DNA of 64,000 nt from Clostridium_I sp047718555 (GCF_047718555.1 NZ_JBDNRK010000013.1:1-64000), one strand, 5' to 3'. Counted from the stretch's first letter, positions 1-8,583 are shown. Notes: generated by a model not told the origin, from the sequence alone. Program-made: numbers and translations.

Positions 1-85
1 TTTTAGAACTGCAAATGCATGGCTTACTTGGCGTTGAACTCCCACTTGAAGAAGGGGGAGTTCAACGCCAAGTTAGTCAGGTTAA
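1..85. repeat. Palindromic repeat, copy A (inverted relative to copy B)
   Basis: A long hairpin (CTTGGCGTTGAACTCCC... paired with ...GAGTTCAACGCCAAG) flanked by a unique tail reading TTTTAGAACTGCAAATGCATGG. The reverse complement of 25476-25560 matches this block with only about six differences, so the two copies lie inverted about 25.4 kb apart. No transposase is linked. It may be a transposon end or a mobile palindrome. Confidence 0.75.
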
Positions 86-103
86 GTAAAGAGCTATTAG
101 TGG

Positions 104-139
104 AAAATACCAGTTCATTATCTGTGAACTGGTATTTTT
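104..139 (+). terminator. Intrinsic terminator of an upstream gene
   Basis: The stem AATACCAGTTCA pairs with TGAACTGGTATT and is followed by a T run. It ends a transcription unit that begins outside the window. Confidence 0.7.
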
Positions 140-246
140 CTGATTAAAGATATTATATGGAATATGCAGATTAACAAAATAGCATACACATATTAAATAT
201 TTGTTGTAGAAACAATGTAGAAACTATTAATAATTTATGAATTGTA

Positions 247-384
247 TTGACAATAGAAGTAAAATGCAATAATATATAAACACATTAATTACATAGGATT
301 ACTATGAGTTTCTGAATAAATTGTCAATAGTTGACCAGAAAACTGGAGGCTAAATAATTATTTAAAATAGTTATTTAGCTTTTT
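247..384 (+). promoter_or_regulatory. L1: promoter plus leader RNA (antiterminator/terminator)
   Basis: Promoter TTGACA (247) N17 TAATAT (270). Inner hairpin CCAG-AAAA-CTGG at 335-346, GA/A internal loop, outer helix TAGTT/GGCTA. Its 3' strand opens the terminator stem GCTAAATAA/TTATTTAGC, ending in TTTTT at 380-384. The stretch between promoter and hairpin is longer than in most copies. It precedes the small lipoprotein at 416. Confidence 0.85.
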
Positions 385-415
385 GTTATATTTAAAATTA
401 ATTGGGGGTATTTTA

Positions 416-607
416 GTGGCAAAGAAAAAATGGATAATTGTAAACTTAATAACCTTAATATTAGTAACTCTAATATTAACTAGTTGCGGTTCAAATAAAA
501 CTACTGAAGATAATAATGCTTCGATGAGTAACATGAGTAATATGAGTAATATGAGTAATATGAGTAATATGAGTAATATGAGTAATATAAGCAATGCAAG
601 TAAATAA
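416..607 (+). CDS. Small lipoprotein with Met-Ser-Asn tandem repeats
   Basis: About 63 residues from a GTG start with GGGGG seven bases upstream. A TTG in frame at 383 lies inside the leader terminator and is not credible. The N-terminus is a lipoprotein signal (KKKW, hydrophobic stretch, lipobox LTSC), so the mature protein should be anchored outside the membrane. After a short acidic linker the rest is MSN repeated about seven times, encoded by 9-bp tandem repeats (ATGAGTAAT), then NISNASK. A methionine-rich exposed tail could bind soft metals or just be a slippage-prone repeat. I do not recognise a family. It follows leader L1, which places it in the sulfur regulon. Confidence 0.65.
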   Translation: MAKKKWIIVNLITLILVTLILTSCGSNKTTEDNNASMSNMSNMSNMSNMSNMSNMSNISNASK

Positions 608-820
608 TAATCATTAAAAAGTAGTAAATTCTATACAATTTATTGTCCGCTGTAATGTCTTATATAATTAAAACAATAGGCTGTAAATAAGTATTTATTA
701 TTCAGCTTATTGCATTTTGTAGATTAATTTTTCCTAATGTATAGTAGCTAACTTTTATTTAATAACTTTTGTGAGATAATCATTATATATAAAATTTTAA
801 TATTTGAATGGAGCCTTAAT

Positions 821-1525
821 ATGAATGAAGATAGAAAAAAGATATTAATTGTGGATGATGAAATGAAAATTGTAGAAGTTATAAAATCATATATTGAAAA
901 TAGTAATTTTTATGCTTTTACAGCTGCTAACGGAAATGAAGCTATAAATTTATTTTATAATGTGAATCCTGATCTTATTATTTTAGATCTAATGCTGCCT
1001 GATATAAATGGTGAAGAAATATGTAAATTTTTAAGAATTAAAAAATCAAAAGTTCCTATAATTATGCTTACCGCAAAAATTGGTGAGGATGATATTTTAA
1101 ATGGTCTTGATATAGGAGCAGATGACTATATAACGAAACCTTTTAGTCCAAGGCAACTTGTTGCTAGAGTAAAGGCATTATTAAGAAGAGTTGAAGTTGA
1201 TGAAGTTCAGACGTCTGATATATATTCTTTTAATCAAAATGATCTTATTATAGATAATGTATCCTATGAAGTCAGAAAAGCTGGAAGCTTGGTTAATCTT
1301 ACCCGTAATGAGTACAATATACTTATTGCAATGGCTAAGCATCCTTCAAAAGTATTTACGAGAGAAGAACTGATTTCTATTGCATTAGGTGGAGATTTTG
1401 GAGGGTATGATAGGGCTGTCGATTCCCATATAAAGAATTTGAGACATAAAATTGAAAGTGATCCTAAGGTGCCTAAATATATTCAGACTATACGTGGTAT
1501 AGGCTATAAATTTGGAGATGCTTAG
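821..1525 (+). CDS. OmpR/PhoB-family response regulator
   Basis: 234 residues. The receiver domain (about 8-120) has the acidic pair DDE, the phosphoacceptor Asp in LIILDLMLPD, and Lys in the ITKPFSP loop. A C-terminal winged helix (about 135-232) ends in the typical TIRGIGYKF. It should act as a DNA-binding transcription factor phosphorylated by the histidine kinase 15 bp downstream. No leader RNA precedes it. The target genes are unknown, and the flanking lipoprotein or the sulfur genes are possible. Confidence 0.93.
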   Translation: MNEDRKKILIVDDEMKIVEVIKSYIENSNFYAFTAANGNEAINLFYNVNPDLIILDLMLPDINGEEICKFLRIKKSKVPIIMLTAKIGEDDILNGLDIGADDYITKPFSPRQLVARVKALLRRVEVDEVQTSDIYSFNQNDLIIDNVSYEVRKAGSLVNLTRNEYNILIAMAKHPSKVFTREELISIALGGDFGGYDRAVDSHIKNLRHKIESDPKVPKYIQTIRGIGYKFGDA

Positions 1526-1540
1526 TTAGGAGGGTAATCA

Positions 1541-2932
1541 ATGAAGAGTAGTCTAAAGACAAAATTGTCATTGACCTATGCTTTAGTGGCTGTAATAAGT
1601 ATATTAATGATAAGTTTAACCATAAATATATTTTTAGAAAAACAATTTAAGACTTATACTATGGAAAATCAAGAAAATAAAAATAAGGCATTGACTGATT
1701 TAATTGGTAAACAATATGGTGATAATGAAAACTGGAATTATAAGACTATTGAAAGTATAGGGATGAACGCTATTGAACAAGGATTAATTATTAAATTAAA
1801 TGATAATTCTGGAAAGGTAGTATGGGATGCTTCTACTCATAACAATGGCTTATGCAAACAGATGATAGATCATATGGAGAATAATATGAACAAATATTAT
1901 GGTGGGGATAGTGGTAAATATGAAGAAAAATTATATACAGTTTACAACGGTAATAGAAAGATAGGAAGTTTACAGATTGGATATTACGGCCCATTTTATT
2001 ATAATGATAACGATATAGCATTTATAAAAACATTAAATAAGATTTTATTAGGAGTGGGTATAGCATCATTATTTTTTGCTGTACTACTGGGATTGCTTAT
2101 GGCTAAAATGTTGAGTAGTCCTATATCTAGAGTTGTAAAAGCAGCTCAAAATATTGCTAATGGTTTTTTTGATAATAGAATTACTGAAAAATCTGAAACT
2201 ACAGAAATTGATTTGTTGATTTCAACCATTAATGATTTAACAGAAACTCTTGAAAATCAAAAGAATTTGAGAAAAAGAATGTCTGCTGATATTGCCCATG
2301 AGCTTAGAACACCTTTGGCAACACTGCAAAGTCATCTTGAAGCTATGATAGATGGAATATGGAAACCAAGTATAGAAAGATTGGAAAGTTGCCATGAAGA
2401 AAGTATAAGAATAAATAGATTAGTAGGAGATTTAGAAAATTTAGCTGAATATGAAAGTGAAAATTATAAATTATCTAAAGTTAAATATGATATTTATGAT
2501 CAAGTAAAGAAAATAATGTATAATTTTCAGGCTGATTTTAAAAATAAGGGTGTGAATATTAATCTTAATGGAAAAAGAGAATTTGTATTTGCAGATAAAG
2601 ATAAGATTAGTCAAGTTATAATAAATCTCATATCCAATTCATTAAAATATACTCCTAAAGATGGAAATGTAGAGATAATTATTGATAAAAGTGATAAGGA
2701 AATAATTATAAAAGTTAAAGATACAGGAAGAGGAATATCCTCAGAAGATATACCCTATATATTTGAACGATTCTATCGGGTAGATAAATCTAGAAATAGA
2801 TTAACAGGGGGAGCCGGAATAGGACTTACTATTGCAAAGGCCATTGTAAATTTTCATAAAGGAAATATAGCTGTGAAGAGTAATTTAGGTAAAGGAACGG
2901 AATTTACTGTATTATTACCAAAAGGAATATAA
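1541..2932 (+). CDS. Membrane sensor histidine kinase
   Basis: 463 residues. The first membrane segment is at about 10-32, followed by an extracytoplasmic sensor loop of about 130 residues. A second segment (about 165-190) leads to a HAMP region. The phospho-His lies in ADIAHELRTPL, and the ATPase lobe has the N box (NLISNSLKY), G1 (DTGRGIS), F box (FERFYR) and G2 (GGAGIGL). It is the partner of the response regulator just upstream, with AGGAGGG before the start. The signal is not deducible. The sequence CAAAAGGAATATAA at its end is also the left breakpoint of the duplicated cysteine synthase block at 34.4 kb. Confidence 0.93.
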   Translation: MKSSLKTKLSLTYALVAVISILMISLTINIFLEKQFKTYTMENQENKNKALTDLIGKQYGDNENWNYKTIESIGMNAIEQGLIIKLNDNSGKVVWDASTHNNGLCKQMIDHMENNMNKYYGGDSGKYEEKLYTVYNGNRKIGSLQIGYYGPFYYNDNDIAFIKTLNKILLGVGIASLFFAVLLGLLMAKMLSSPISRVVKAAQNIANGFFDNRITEKSETTEIDLLISTINDLTETLENQKNLRKRMSADIAHELRTPLATLQSHLEAMIDGIWKPSIERLESCHEESIRINRLVGDLENLAEYESENYKLSKVKYDIYDQVKKIMYNFQADFKNKGVNINLNGKREFVFADKDKISQVIINLISNSLKYTPKDGNVEIIIDKSDKEIIIKVKDTGRGISSEDIPYIFERFYRVDKSRNRLTGGAGIGLTIAKAIVNFHKGNIAVKSNLGKGTEFTVLLPKGI

Positions 2933-2986
2933 GAAAATATTTATAAATAGTAAAAAACTATAGAATTTATTTATACAGTATGGTAT

Positions 2987-3008
2987 TATAATAAACAAAT
3001 AGGAATAG
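2987..3008 (+). promoter_or_regulatory. Core promoter and putative CymR-like sulfur operator of cysK-1
   Basis: The -10 TATAAT at 2987-2992 runs straight into TAAACAAATAGGAATA. The same box follows the -10 of many leader units in the window. No leader hairpin or terminator lies between it and the gene. The likeness to CymR (Rrf2) sites is from memory and is an inference. Confidence 0.45.
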
Positions 3009-3044
3009 TAGGTTAGGATATAAAATTTTAGGGGGAAAATAAAT

Positions 3045-3974
3045 ATGTCAAAAATAGCAAAAAAATTAGTTGATTTAATTGGAAATACACCATTGTTAGA
3101 ACTTTCAAATTATAATGCTCACAAGGGATTGGAAGCTGAAGTTATTGCTAAATTAGAGTATTTTAATCCAGCAGGAAGTGTAAAAGATAGAATTGGATAT
3201 GCTATGATAAAAGACGCGGAAGAAAAGGGCCTAATAAATAAAGACACGGTTATAATTGAACCTACAAGTGGTAATACAGGAATAGGACTTGCTTTTGTGG
3301 CAGCTTCAAAAGGATACAGACTTATACTGGCTATGCCTGAGACAATGACTTTGGAGAGAAGAAATCTTCTCAAAGCGCTTGGTGCAGAGTTAGTTTTAAC
3401 ACCAGGGCCAGAAGGAATGAAAGGTGCCATTAAAAAGGCTGAAGAATTGGCAAAGGAAAATCCAAATTCTTTTATACCACAACAATTTAAAAATCCAAAT
3501 AATCCTGAAATACATAAAAAAACTACTGCTGAAGAAATTTGGAGAGATACAGATGGGCAAGTAGATATTTTTATAGCTGGCGTTGGTACCGGTGGTACTG
3601 TTAGTGGAGTAGGAGAGGCATTAAAAGACAAAAATCCAAATATAAAAATTATTGCTGTTGAACCTTTTGATTCTCCAGTTTTATCTGGTGGAAAACCAGG
3701 ACCACATAAAATTCAGGGAATTGGAGCAGGGTTTATTCCAGATACTTTTAATGCTGAAGTTGTAGATGAAATATTCCAGGTAAAAAATGAAGAAGCTATT
3801 GAAACAGCAAGAGAATTGGCAAAAAATGAAGGATTATTGGTAGGTATATCCTCAGGAGCTTCTACTTTTGCAGCAACACAAATTGCAAAGAGACCGGAGA
3901 ATAAAGGTAAAAAGATAGTTGTGCTATTACCAGATACTGGTGAAAGATATCTATCAACTCCTTTATTTCAGTAA
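3045..3974 (+). CDS. cysK: Cysteine synthase (O-acetylserine sulfhydrylase), copy 1
   Basis: 309 residues, full length for the fold-type II PLP enzyme that makes cysteine from O-acetylserine and sulfide. The PLP lysine is in GSVKDRIG (about residue 45), the substrate loop in TSGNTG (about 72-77), and the phosphate-binding glycine loop in GVGTGGTVSG (about 178). The ribosome site is AGGGGG. The first 446 bases are identical to the copy at 34508, and the genes then diverge abruptly, pointing to recent gene conversion. It should capture sulfide released by the surrounding systems. It has the sulfur box but no leader RNA. Confidence 0.93.
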   Translation: MSKIAKKLVDLIGNTPLLELSNYNAHKGLEAEVIAKLEYFNPAGSVKDRIGYAMIKDAEEKGLINKDTVIIEPTSGNTGIGLAFVAASKGYRLILAMPETMTLERRNLLKALGAELVLTPGPEGMKGAIKKAEELAKENPNSFIPQQFKNPNNPEIHKKTTAEEIWRDTDGQVDIFIAGVGTGGTVSGVGEALKDKNPNIKIIAVEPFDSPVLSGGKPGPHKIQGIGAGFIPDTFNAEVVDEIFQVKNEEAIETARELAKNEGLLVGISSGASTFAATQIAKRPENKGKKIVVLLPDTGERYLSTPLFQ

Positions 3975-3981
3975 TTTTATG

Positions 3982-4104
3982 TTTTAGAGATAAAGGAAAT
4001 ATCATTTATTATTTTTGTACTTTTCACAGAGATTTCTCTTCTTTAGTTTTTTATTTTTCCAAAAACATTTTACCACAAATGAGAGTAAATCTCTAAAATT
4101 TTTT
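3982..4104 (+). terminator. Possible long-range terminator after cysK-1
   Basis: TTTTAGAGAT at 3982-3991 can pair with ATCTCTAAAA at 4089-4098, which is followed by six T. A smaller AGAGATTTCTCT palindrome lies between. The large loop makes this weak. The rest of 3975-4213 shows nothing else. Confidence 0.35.
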
Positions 4105-4213
4105 GAATGCAAAGTGTATATAATTCAATTTCTACAGGTATAATTTGTGAAATTCAAGTTTAATAAATCTTCAATCTAAAAAGATTAAAATAATAAAAAA
4201 TGTGAATAAAGTA

Positions 4214-4338
4214 TTGACACTTAGTTAAAAATATAGTATTTTATAGTAAACACATCGGAATAATATAATAAAATTTAGGTGACCAGAACTACTGGAGGCT
4301 AAGTTTTTTCATTAATTTGAAAGAACTTAGCTTTTTTT
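4214..4338 (+). promoter_or_regulatory. L2: promoter, sulfur box and leader RNA
   Basis: TTGACA (4214) N17 TATTTT, then the box TAAACACATCGGAATA. Inner hairpin CCAG-AACTA-CTGG at 4283-4295. AAAATTTAG upstream can pair with CTAAGTTTT, the 5' arm of the terminator (one G.T wobble), giving two exclusive folds. Terminator arms CTAAGTTTTTTC and GAAAGAACTTAG, then seven T. Confidence 0.85.
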
Positions 4339-4458
4339 CTGAAATTTATTTTGCTAATTTAAAAATAGTTTATATTAATATTTAGACTATTTTTATAAAA
4401 AGCTCATTATTCCATATGACAAATAATTTAATATAAAAATTTAGGAGGAGTAGTTTTA

Positions 4459-5529
4459 ATGATTAAAAAAACACTTAGTAAAAAATTTGTATTAGTTCTT
4501 GTCTCACTAATATGTTTAGTAAGTTTGGTGGCAACTGCCTGCGGTAAACAATCTTCCGGTGCATCGGCATCTTCATCAAAATCTACAACGGATAAGTTAA
4601 AGCCGGATAGTGATGGTTTAATTCCAATAAAAACTTCTTCAAAAGTAGATTGTTCATCTACACCATGGGTTGTTGCTGACCAGAAGGGATTTTTTAAGAA
4701 ATATGGCTTGAAAGTAGTATATACGGGAGAAACCCAAGCAGCTCAACAAATCCCATCTATTTTAAATGGAAACAATAATGTTAATGCTTTTCATCCAAAT
4801 ACTTATGCACCGGCAATAGCAGGAGGAGCTAATATAATAGGTATTGGACCAGCAGGAATAGATCCGGCACCAGATGTAGATCCTAAATATAGACATATGT
4901 GGTGGTTTGTTAGTGCTAAAGCTTCACAGGCTGGAGTTAAAACTTTTAAAGATTTAGCAGATTATAAAAAGGGCCAAAAATTAAAGTTTACAACAGGTTC
5001 TGCTAATATTTGTACTGATTTTGAAGGAAATACTTTAGCTGATAAATTTGGAATTCCAAGAGATAGAATAGAATGGGTGACAATGCCGGATGTTCAGGCA
5101 TTACAGGCTCTTACGCAGGGAACAGTTGATGTATCGGCAGTTCATCCACCATATTATACTGGAATGGAAAAGGCTGGAAATATAAAAATAGCAGATACAG
5201 CAGATACTGATCTTGGACCAACAGCAGGCTTGACTTATTGGGTTGTAAACAAAACCTGGGCAGCTGAAAATCCAAATGTAACTAGAAAATTTCTTAAGGC
5301 AATAACAGAAGCAGATACTTGGGCAAATCATAATCCTAAAGAAGCTGCAGATTTAACTGCAAAACATATAGGACAACCAATTAGTGGAAATCATTATTAT
5401 TCTGAAAATCTAAATATTGATAATGCTAAGTATCTAAAACCTTGGTTGGACGATTCAGTAAAAAATGGTTCAATACCGAAAGATAAAGTAAAAGTTTCAG
5501 ATATGGTAACAGATGCATATTATAAATAA
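4459..5529 (+). CDS. Substrate-binding lipoprotein, NMT1/TauA/SsuA-like, paralog 1
   Basis: 356 residues with a lipoprotein signal (lipobox ATAC, Cys about 28) and a Ser/Ala-rich linker. The periplasmic-binding fold of the nitrate/sulfonate/taurine class follows, for example WVVADQKGFFKKYGL near 75 and HPPYYTGMEKAG near 230. It should deliver an organosulfur or related anion to an ABC permease. No permease gene adjoins it; the nearest is at 12266. It is the first of three tandem paralogs, each with its own leader RNA. Variation between them falls partly in probable ligand loops (NNVNAF, NDVADF, NYVDSF), suggesting different ligands. Confidence 0.88.
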   Translation: MIKKTLSKKFVLVLVSLICLVSLVATACGKQSSGASASSSKSTTDKLKPDSDGLIPIKTSSKVDCSSTPWVVADQKGFFKKYGLKVVYTGETQAAQQIPSILNGNNNVNAFHPNTYAPAIAGGANIIGIGPAGIDPAPDVDPKYRHMWWFVSAKASQAGVKTFKDLADYKKGQKLKFTTGSANICTDFEGNTLADKFGIPRDRIEWVTMPDVQALQALTQGTVDVSAVHPPYYTGMEKAGNIKIADTADTDLGPTAGLTYWVVNKTWAAENPNVTRKFLKAITEADTWANHNPKEAADLTAKHIGQPISGNHYYSENLNIDNAKYLKPWLDDSVKNGSIPKDKVKVSDMVTDAYYK

Positions 5530-5590
5530 AATGTACAATTCAACATATATTTAACTAAAATAATAAGTATTGATTTGTTAATTGATATTA

Positions 5591-5654
5591 CTGTGTTGAC
5601 CAGAAATACTGGAGGCCAAGATTTTTCGTGGATTTGAAAAATTTTGGTCTCTTT
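5591..5654 (+). promoter_or_regulatory. L3: leader RNA (antiterminator/terminator)
   Basis: Inner hairpin CCAG-AAATA-CTGG at 5600-5612, outer helix reduced to GTT/GGC. Terminator GGCCAAGATTTTTC paired with GAAAAATTTTGGTC, then a short T run. I see no good promoter or sulfur box here, so it may act on read-through from the gene upstream. Confidence 0.75.
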
Positions 5655-5772
5655 GTATTTATAATTTTATGAATGTAAAATTTTTTTATAAATATAACTA
5701 AAGTGGTATAAAAGGTAATAAATTATTTATTGAATTAAAATTTAATATAAAAATTAGGAGGGGTTAGTTTCA

Positions 5773-6843
5773 ATGGTTAAAAAACGATTTAACAAAAAAT
5801 TTATATTAGTTCTGATTTCAATAATATGCTTAATAAGTCTGGTGGCAACTGCTTGCGGTAAGCAATCCTCAGGTGCCTCAGCATCTTCATCAAAATCTTC
5901 AGGGGATGAATTAAAGCCTGATAAAGATGGATTGATTCCAATTAAAACATGGACAAAAACAAATTGTGCATCTACACCATGGGTTGTTGCTGATGAAAAG
6001 GGATTTTTTAAGAAATATGGTTTAAAATCAGTGTATACTGGTGAGACTCAGGCAGCTCAGCAAATTCCATCAATACTGAATGGAAACAATGATGTGGCAG
6101 ATTTTCATCCAAATACTTATGCACCAGCAGTAGCAGGAGGCGCTAATATAATAGGTATTGGAGCAGCAGGAATAGATCCAGCACCAGATGTAGATCCTAA
6201 ATACAGACATATGTGGTGGTTTGTTAGTGAAAAGGCATCACAGGCAGGAGTTAAGACTTTTAAAGATTTAGCAAATTATAAAAAGGGTCAGAAATTAAAA
6301 TTTACAACAGGAGCTGCAAATATTTGTACTGATTTTGAAGGCGGTGTTTTAGCTGAAAAATATGGTATTCCAAAAGACAGAATAGAATGGGTTACAATGC
6401 CGGATGTTACAGCTGTACAGGCACTTACTCAAGGAACAGTTGATGTATCAGCAGTTCATCCACCATATTACGCTGGAATGGAAAAGGCAGGTAATGTAAA
6501 AATAGCAGATACAGGCGATACAGATCTTGGACCAACAGCTGGTTTAACCTATTGGGTGGTTAATAAAACTTGGGCAGAAAAAAATCCAAATGTAGCTAAA
6601 AAGTTTCTTCAAGCAATCACTGAGGCAGAAACTTGGGCAAATCATAATCCTAAAGAAGCAGCAGATTTAACTGCAAAGCATATAGGTCAACCAGTTAGTG
6701 GAAGTCATTATTATACTGAAACCTTAAATATTGATAATGCAAAATATGTACAACCTTGGATTGATGATTTGGTTAATAAGGGGTCCATACCAAAAGGTAA
6801 AATAACAGCTAAAGATTTAATAACAGATAAATACTATAAATAA
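5773..6843 (+). CDS. Substrate-binding lipoprotein, NMT1/TauA/SsuA-like, paralog 2
   Basis: 356 residues, colinear without gaps with paralogs 1 and 3. Lipoprotein signal with lipobox ATAC, then the binding fold with HMWWFVSEKASQAGV near 150 and HPPYYAGMEKAG near 230. It differs from the others near the N-domain (TWTKTNCASTPW in place of TSSKVDCSSTPW) and at NDVADF. The role is uptake of a sulfonate-like or thioether ligand, by analogy only. AGGAGGGG lies before the ATG. A strong palindrome ends the unit at 6906-6950. Confidence 0.88.
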   Translation: MVKKRFNKKFILVLISIICLISLVATACGKQSSGASASSSKSSGDELKPDKDGLIPIKTWTKTNCASTPWVVADEKGFFKKYGLKSVYTGETQAAQQIPSILNGNNDVADFHPNTYAPAVAGGANIIGIGAAGIDPAPDVDPKYRHMWWFVSEKASQAGVKTFKDLANYKKGQKLKFTTGAANICTDFEGGVLAEKYGIPKDRIEWVTMPDVTAVQALTQGTVDVSAVHPPYYAGMEKAGNVKIADTGDTDLGPTAGLTYWVVNKTWAEKNPNVAKKFLQAITEAETWANHNPKEAADLTAKHIGQPVSGSHYYTETLNIDNAKYVQPWIDDLVNKGSIPKGKITAKDLITDKYYK

Positions 6844-6905
6844 ATTAAATTTTAGAACAGTTTAAAAATTAAACTTTAAAAATTTTTTAATAATAGAAGA
6901 ATTAA

Positions 6906-6950
6906 AATGGCATTCATAATGCGTCTTTATGTATTATGAATGCCATTTTG
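6906..6950 (+). terminator. Terminator-like hairpin after binding protein 2
   Basis: A perfect 15-bp stem, AATGGCATTCATAAT with ATTATGAATGCCATT, is followed by a modest T tract (TTGCCTTTT). Confidence 0.7.
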
Positions 6951-6976
6951 CCTTTTGTTATGAATTTAAAAAAATG

Positions 6977-7105
6977 TTGACATTTCAAAAAAAATGTAGT
7001 ATTTTATAGTAAACACATTGGAATAATAAAATTATTTTGGTTGACTAGAAATACTAGAGACCAAGTCTTTTCACAAGTTTGAAAGGACTTGGTCTCTATA
7101 TTTTT
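6977..7105 (+). promoter_or_regulatory. L4: promoter, sulfur box and leader RNA
   Basis: TTGACA (6977) N17 TATTTT, box TAAACACATTGGAATA. Inner hairpin CTAG-AAATA-CTAG at 7045-7057, a compensated version of CCAG/CTGG. Outer helix GGTT/GACC. Terminator GAGACCAAGTCTTTTC with GAAAGGACTTGGTCTC. The promoter closely matches that of L2. Confidence 0.87.
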
Positions 7106-7143
7106 GTCTATAGTTTAATAAAAAATTAGGAGGGTAAGTTTCA

Positions 7144-8214
7144 ATGATTAAAAAAAGATTTAGTAAAAAATTTGTGTTAACTTTAGTTTCACTGATATGC
7201 TTAGTAAGTTTAATAGCAACTGCCTGCGGTAAGCAAACTTCCGGTGCTTCAGCATCTTCAGCAAAATCTTCAGGTGATGAATTAAAACCTGATAAAGATG
7301 GCTTAATTCCAATTAAAACTTCATCAAAATTAGATTGTTCATCTACACCTTGGGTTGTTGCTGATCAAAAGGGATTTTTTAAGAAATATGGTTTGAAAGT
7401 TCAGTATACTGGAGAAACTCAAGCTGCTCAAGAAATTCCATCAATATTAAATGGAAATAATTATGTTGATTCATTTCATCCAAATACTTATGCACCTGCA
7501 ATAGCTGGTGGAGCTAATATAATAGGTATTGGACCAGAAGGGATAGATCCAGCACCAGATGTAGATCCTAAATATAGACATATGTGGTGGTTTGTCAGTG
7601 CAAAGGCTTCACAGGCTGGAGTTAAAAGTTTTAAAGATTTAGTAAACTATAAAAAAGGACAAAAATTAAAGTTTACAACTATTGCTGCCAATATTTGTGC
7701 CGATTTTGAAGGAAATACTTTAGCTGATAAATTTGGAATTCCAAGAGACAGAATAGAATGGGTTACAATGCCAGATGTTCAAGCAATACAAGCTCTTCAA
7801 CAGGGAACAGTTGATGTATCAGCAGTACATCCACCATATTACACTGGTATGGAAAAAGCAGGTAATGTAAAAATAGCAGATTCAGCAGATACTGATCTTG
7901 GACCAACAGCAGGATTAAGTTACTGGGTTGTTAATAAAACTTGGGCTGCTAAAAATCCAAATGTAACTAGAAATTTCCTTAAAGCAATGACAGAAGCGGA
8001 AACTTGGGCAAATCATAATCCTAAAGAAGCAGCAGATTTAACTGCAAAACATATAGGGCAACCGGTTAGTGGAAATCATTATTATACTGAAACTTTAAAT
8101 ATTGATAATGAAAAGTATTTAAAACCTTGGTTAGATGAATCGGTTAAAACTGGCTCCATACCAAAGGGTAAGCTAACTACTAAAGATTTAGTAACAGATG
8201 CATATTATAAATAA
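7144..8214 (+). CDS. Substrate-binding lipoprotein, NMT1/TauA/SsuA-like, paralog 3
   Basis: 356 residues, the third tandem paralog. Lipobox ATAC, Ser/Ala linker and a two-domain binding fold with HPPYYTGMEKAG near 230. Distinguishing positions include NNYVDSFHPN near 112 and FTTIAANICADF near 175, where paralogs 1 and 2 have FTTGSANIC and FTTGAANIC. It should be secreted and tethered by lipid, passing ligand to an ABC permease encoded elsewhere. AGGAGGG precedes the ATG. Confidence 0.88.
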   Translation: MIKKRFSKKFVLTLVSLICLVSLIATACGKQTSGASASSAKSSGDELKPDKDGLIPIKTSSKLDCSSTPWVVADQKGFFKKYGLKVQYTGETQAAQEIPSILNGNNYVDSFHPNTYAPAIAGGANIIGIGPEGIDPAPDVDPKYRHMWWFVSAKASQAGVKSFKDLVNYKKGQKLKFTTIAANICADFEGNTLADKFGIPRDRIEWVTMPDVQAIQALQQGTVDVSAVHPPYYTGMEKAGNVKIADSADTDLGPTAGLSYWVVNKTWAAKNPNVTRNFLKAMTEAETWANHNPKEAADLTAKHIGQPVSGNHYYTETLNIDNEKYLKPWLDESVKTGSIPKGKLTTKDLVTDAYYK

Positions 8215-8242
8215 TATATAAGCTTCAATAACTTATAGGAAT

Positions 8243-8344
8243 AGTAATCTTGATAATTAAGATTACTTGATGGAGTAAAATACTTATACTGATTTATGTT
8301 TATTAAAAATAGTGTTAATACTAGAATAGTACTAGCACTATTTT
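8243..8344. terminator. Hairpins between convergent units
   Basis: AGTAATCTT/AAGATTACT at 8243-8267 and AAAATAGTG/CACTATTTT at 8306-8344 (with inner TACTA/TAGTA) lie between the binding-protein gene and the convergent minus-strand operon. The second works in either direction. Confidence 0.6.
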
Positions 8345-8355
8345 AACTTCAAAAC

Positions 8356-8583
8356 TTATTTATTATAATTAATTGCTTTATTATTTCTAATCTTAAATTT
8401 CTTTTTTGTCACAGAAAATAAATATATAGATGATATACCTGCAATGGGAACTAAACAGCTTAATCCACAAGCTCCACAGGTTCCTGTACAAGCACCTACT
8501 CCTGGTATAAAATTACTTGTTGCAGCTATACTGATGCCTGCAACGCCAATTCCAGTTCCGATTTCTTTGATTTTATTATTCAT
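8356..8583 (-). CDS. Small Cys-rich hydrophobic protein, unknown
   Basis: 75 residues; the start overlaps the end of the polyferredoxin gene by 8 bp, implying translational coupling. A Gly/Ala-rich hydrophobic stretch encloses GACTGTCGACGLSC, with four Cys in about 15 residues, and the C-terminus is basic. The Cys cluster could bind metal or an FeS group, or form disulfides at the membrane. I do not recognise a family. It is the last gene of the minus-strand operon behind L5. Confidence 0.6.
   Translation of the reverse strand: MNNKIKEIGTGIGVAGISIAATSNFIPGVGACTGTCGACGLSCLVPIAGISSIYLFSVTKKKFKIRNNKAINYNK

Noticed and set aside
523..590. CRISPR-like array from short repeats
   Set aside because: The 9-bp units are in-frame codon repeats (MSN) with no spacers. 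No CRISPR array is seen anywhere in the window.
358..594. Leu/Ile-rich minus-strand ORF
   Set aside because: It is the antisense shadow of the MSN repeats; no ribosome site.
3119..3631. 170-residue minus-strand ORF inside cysK-1
   Set aside because: Antisense shadow of a conserved gene, repeated in cysK-3 for the same reason.
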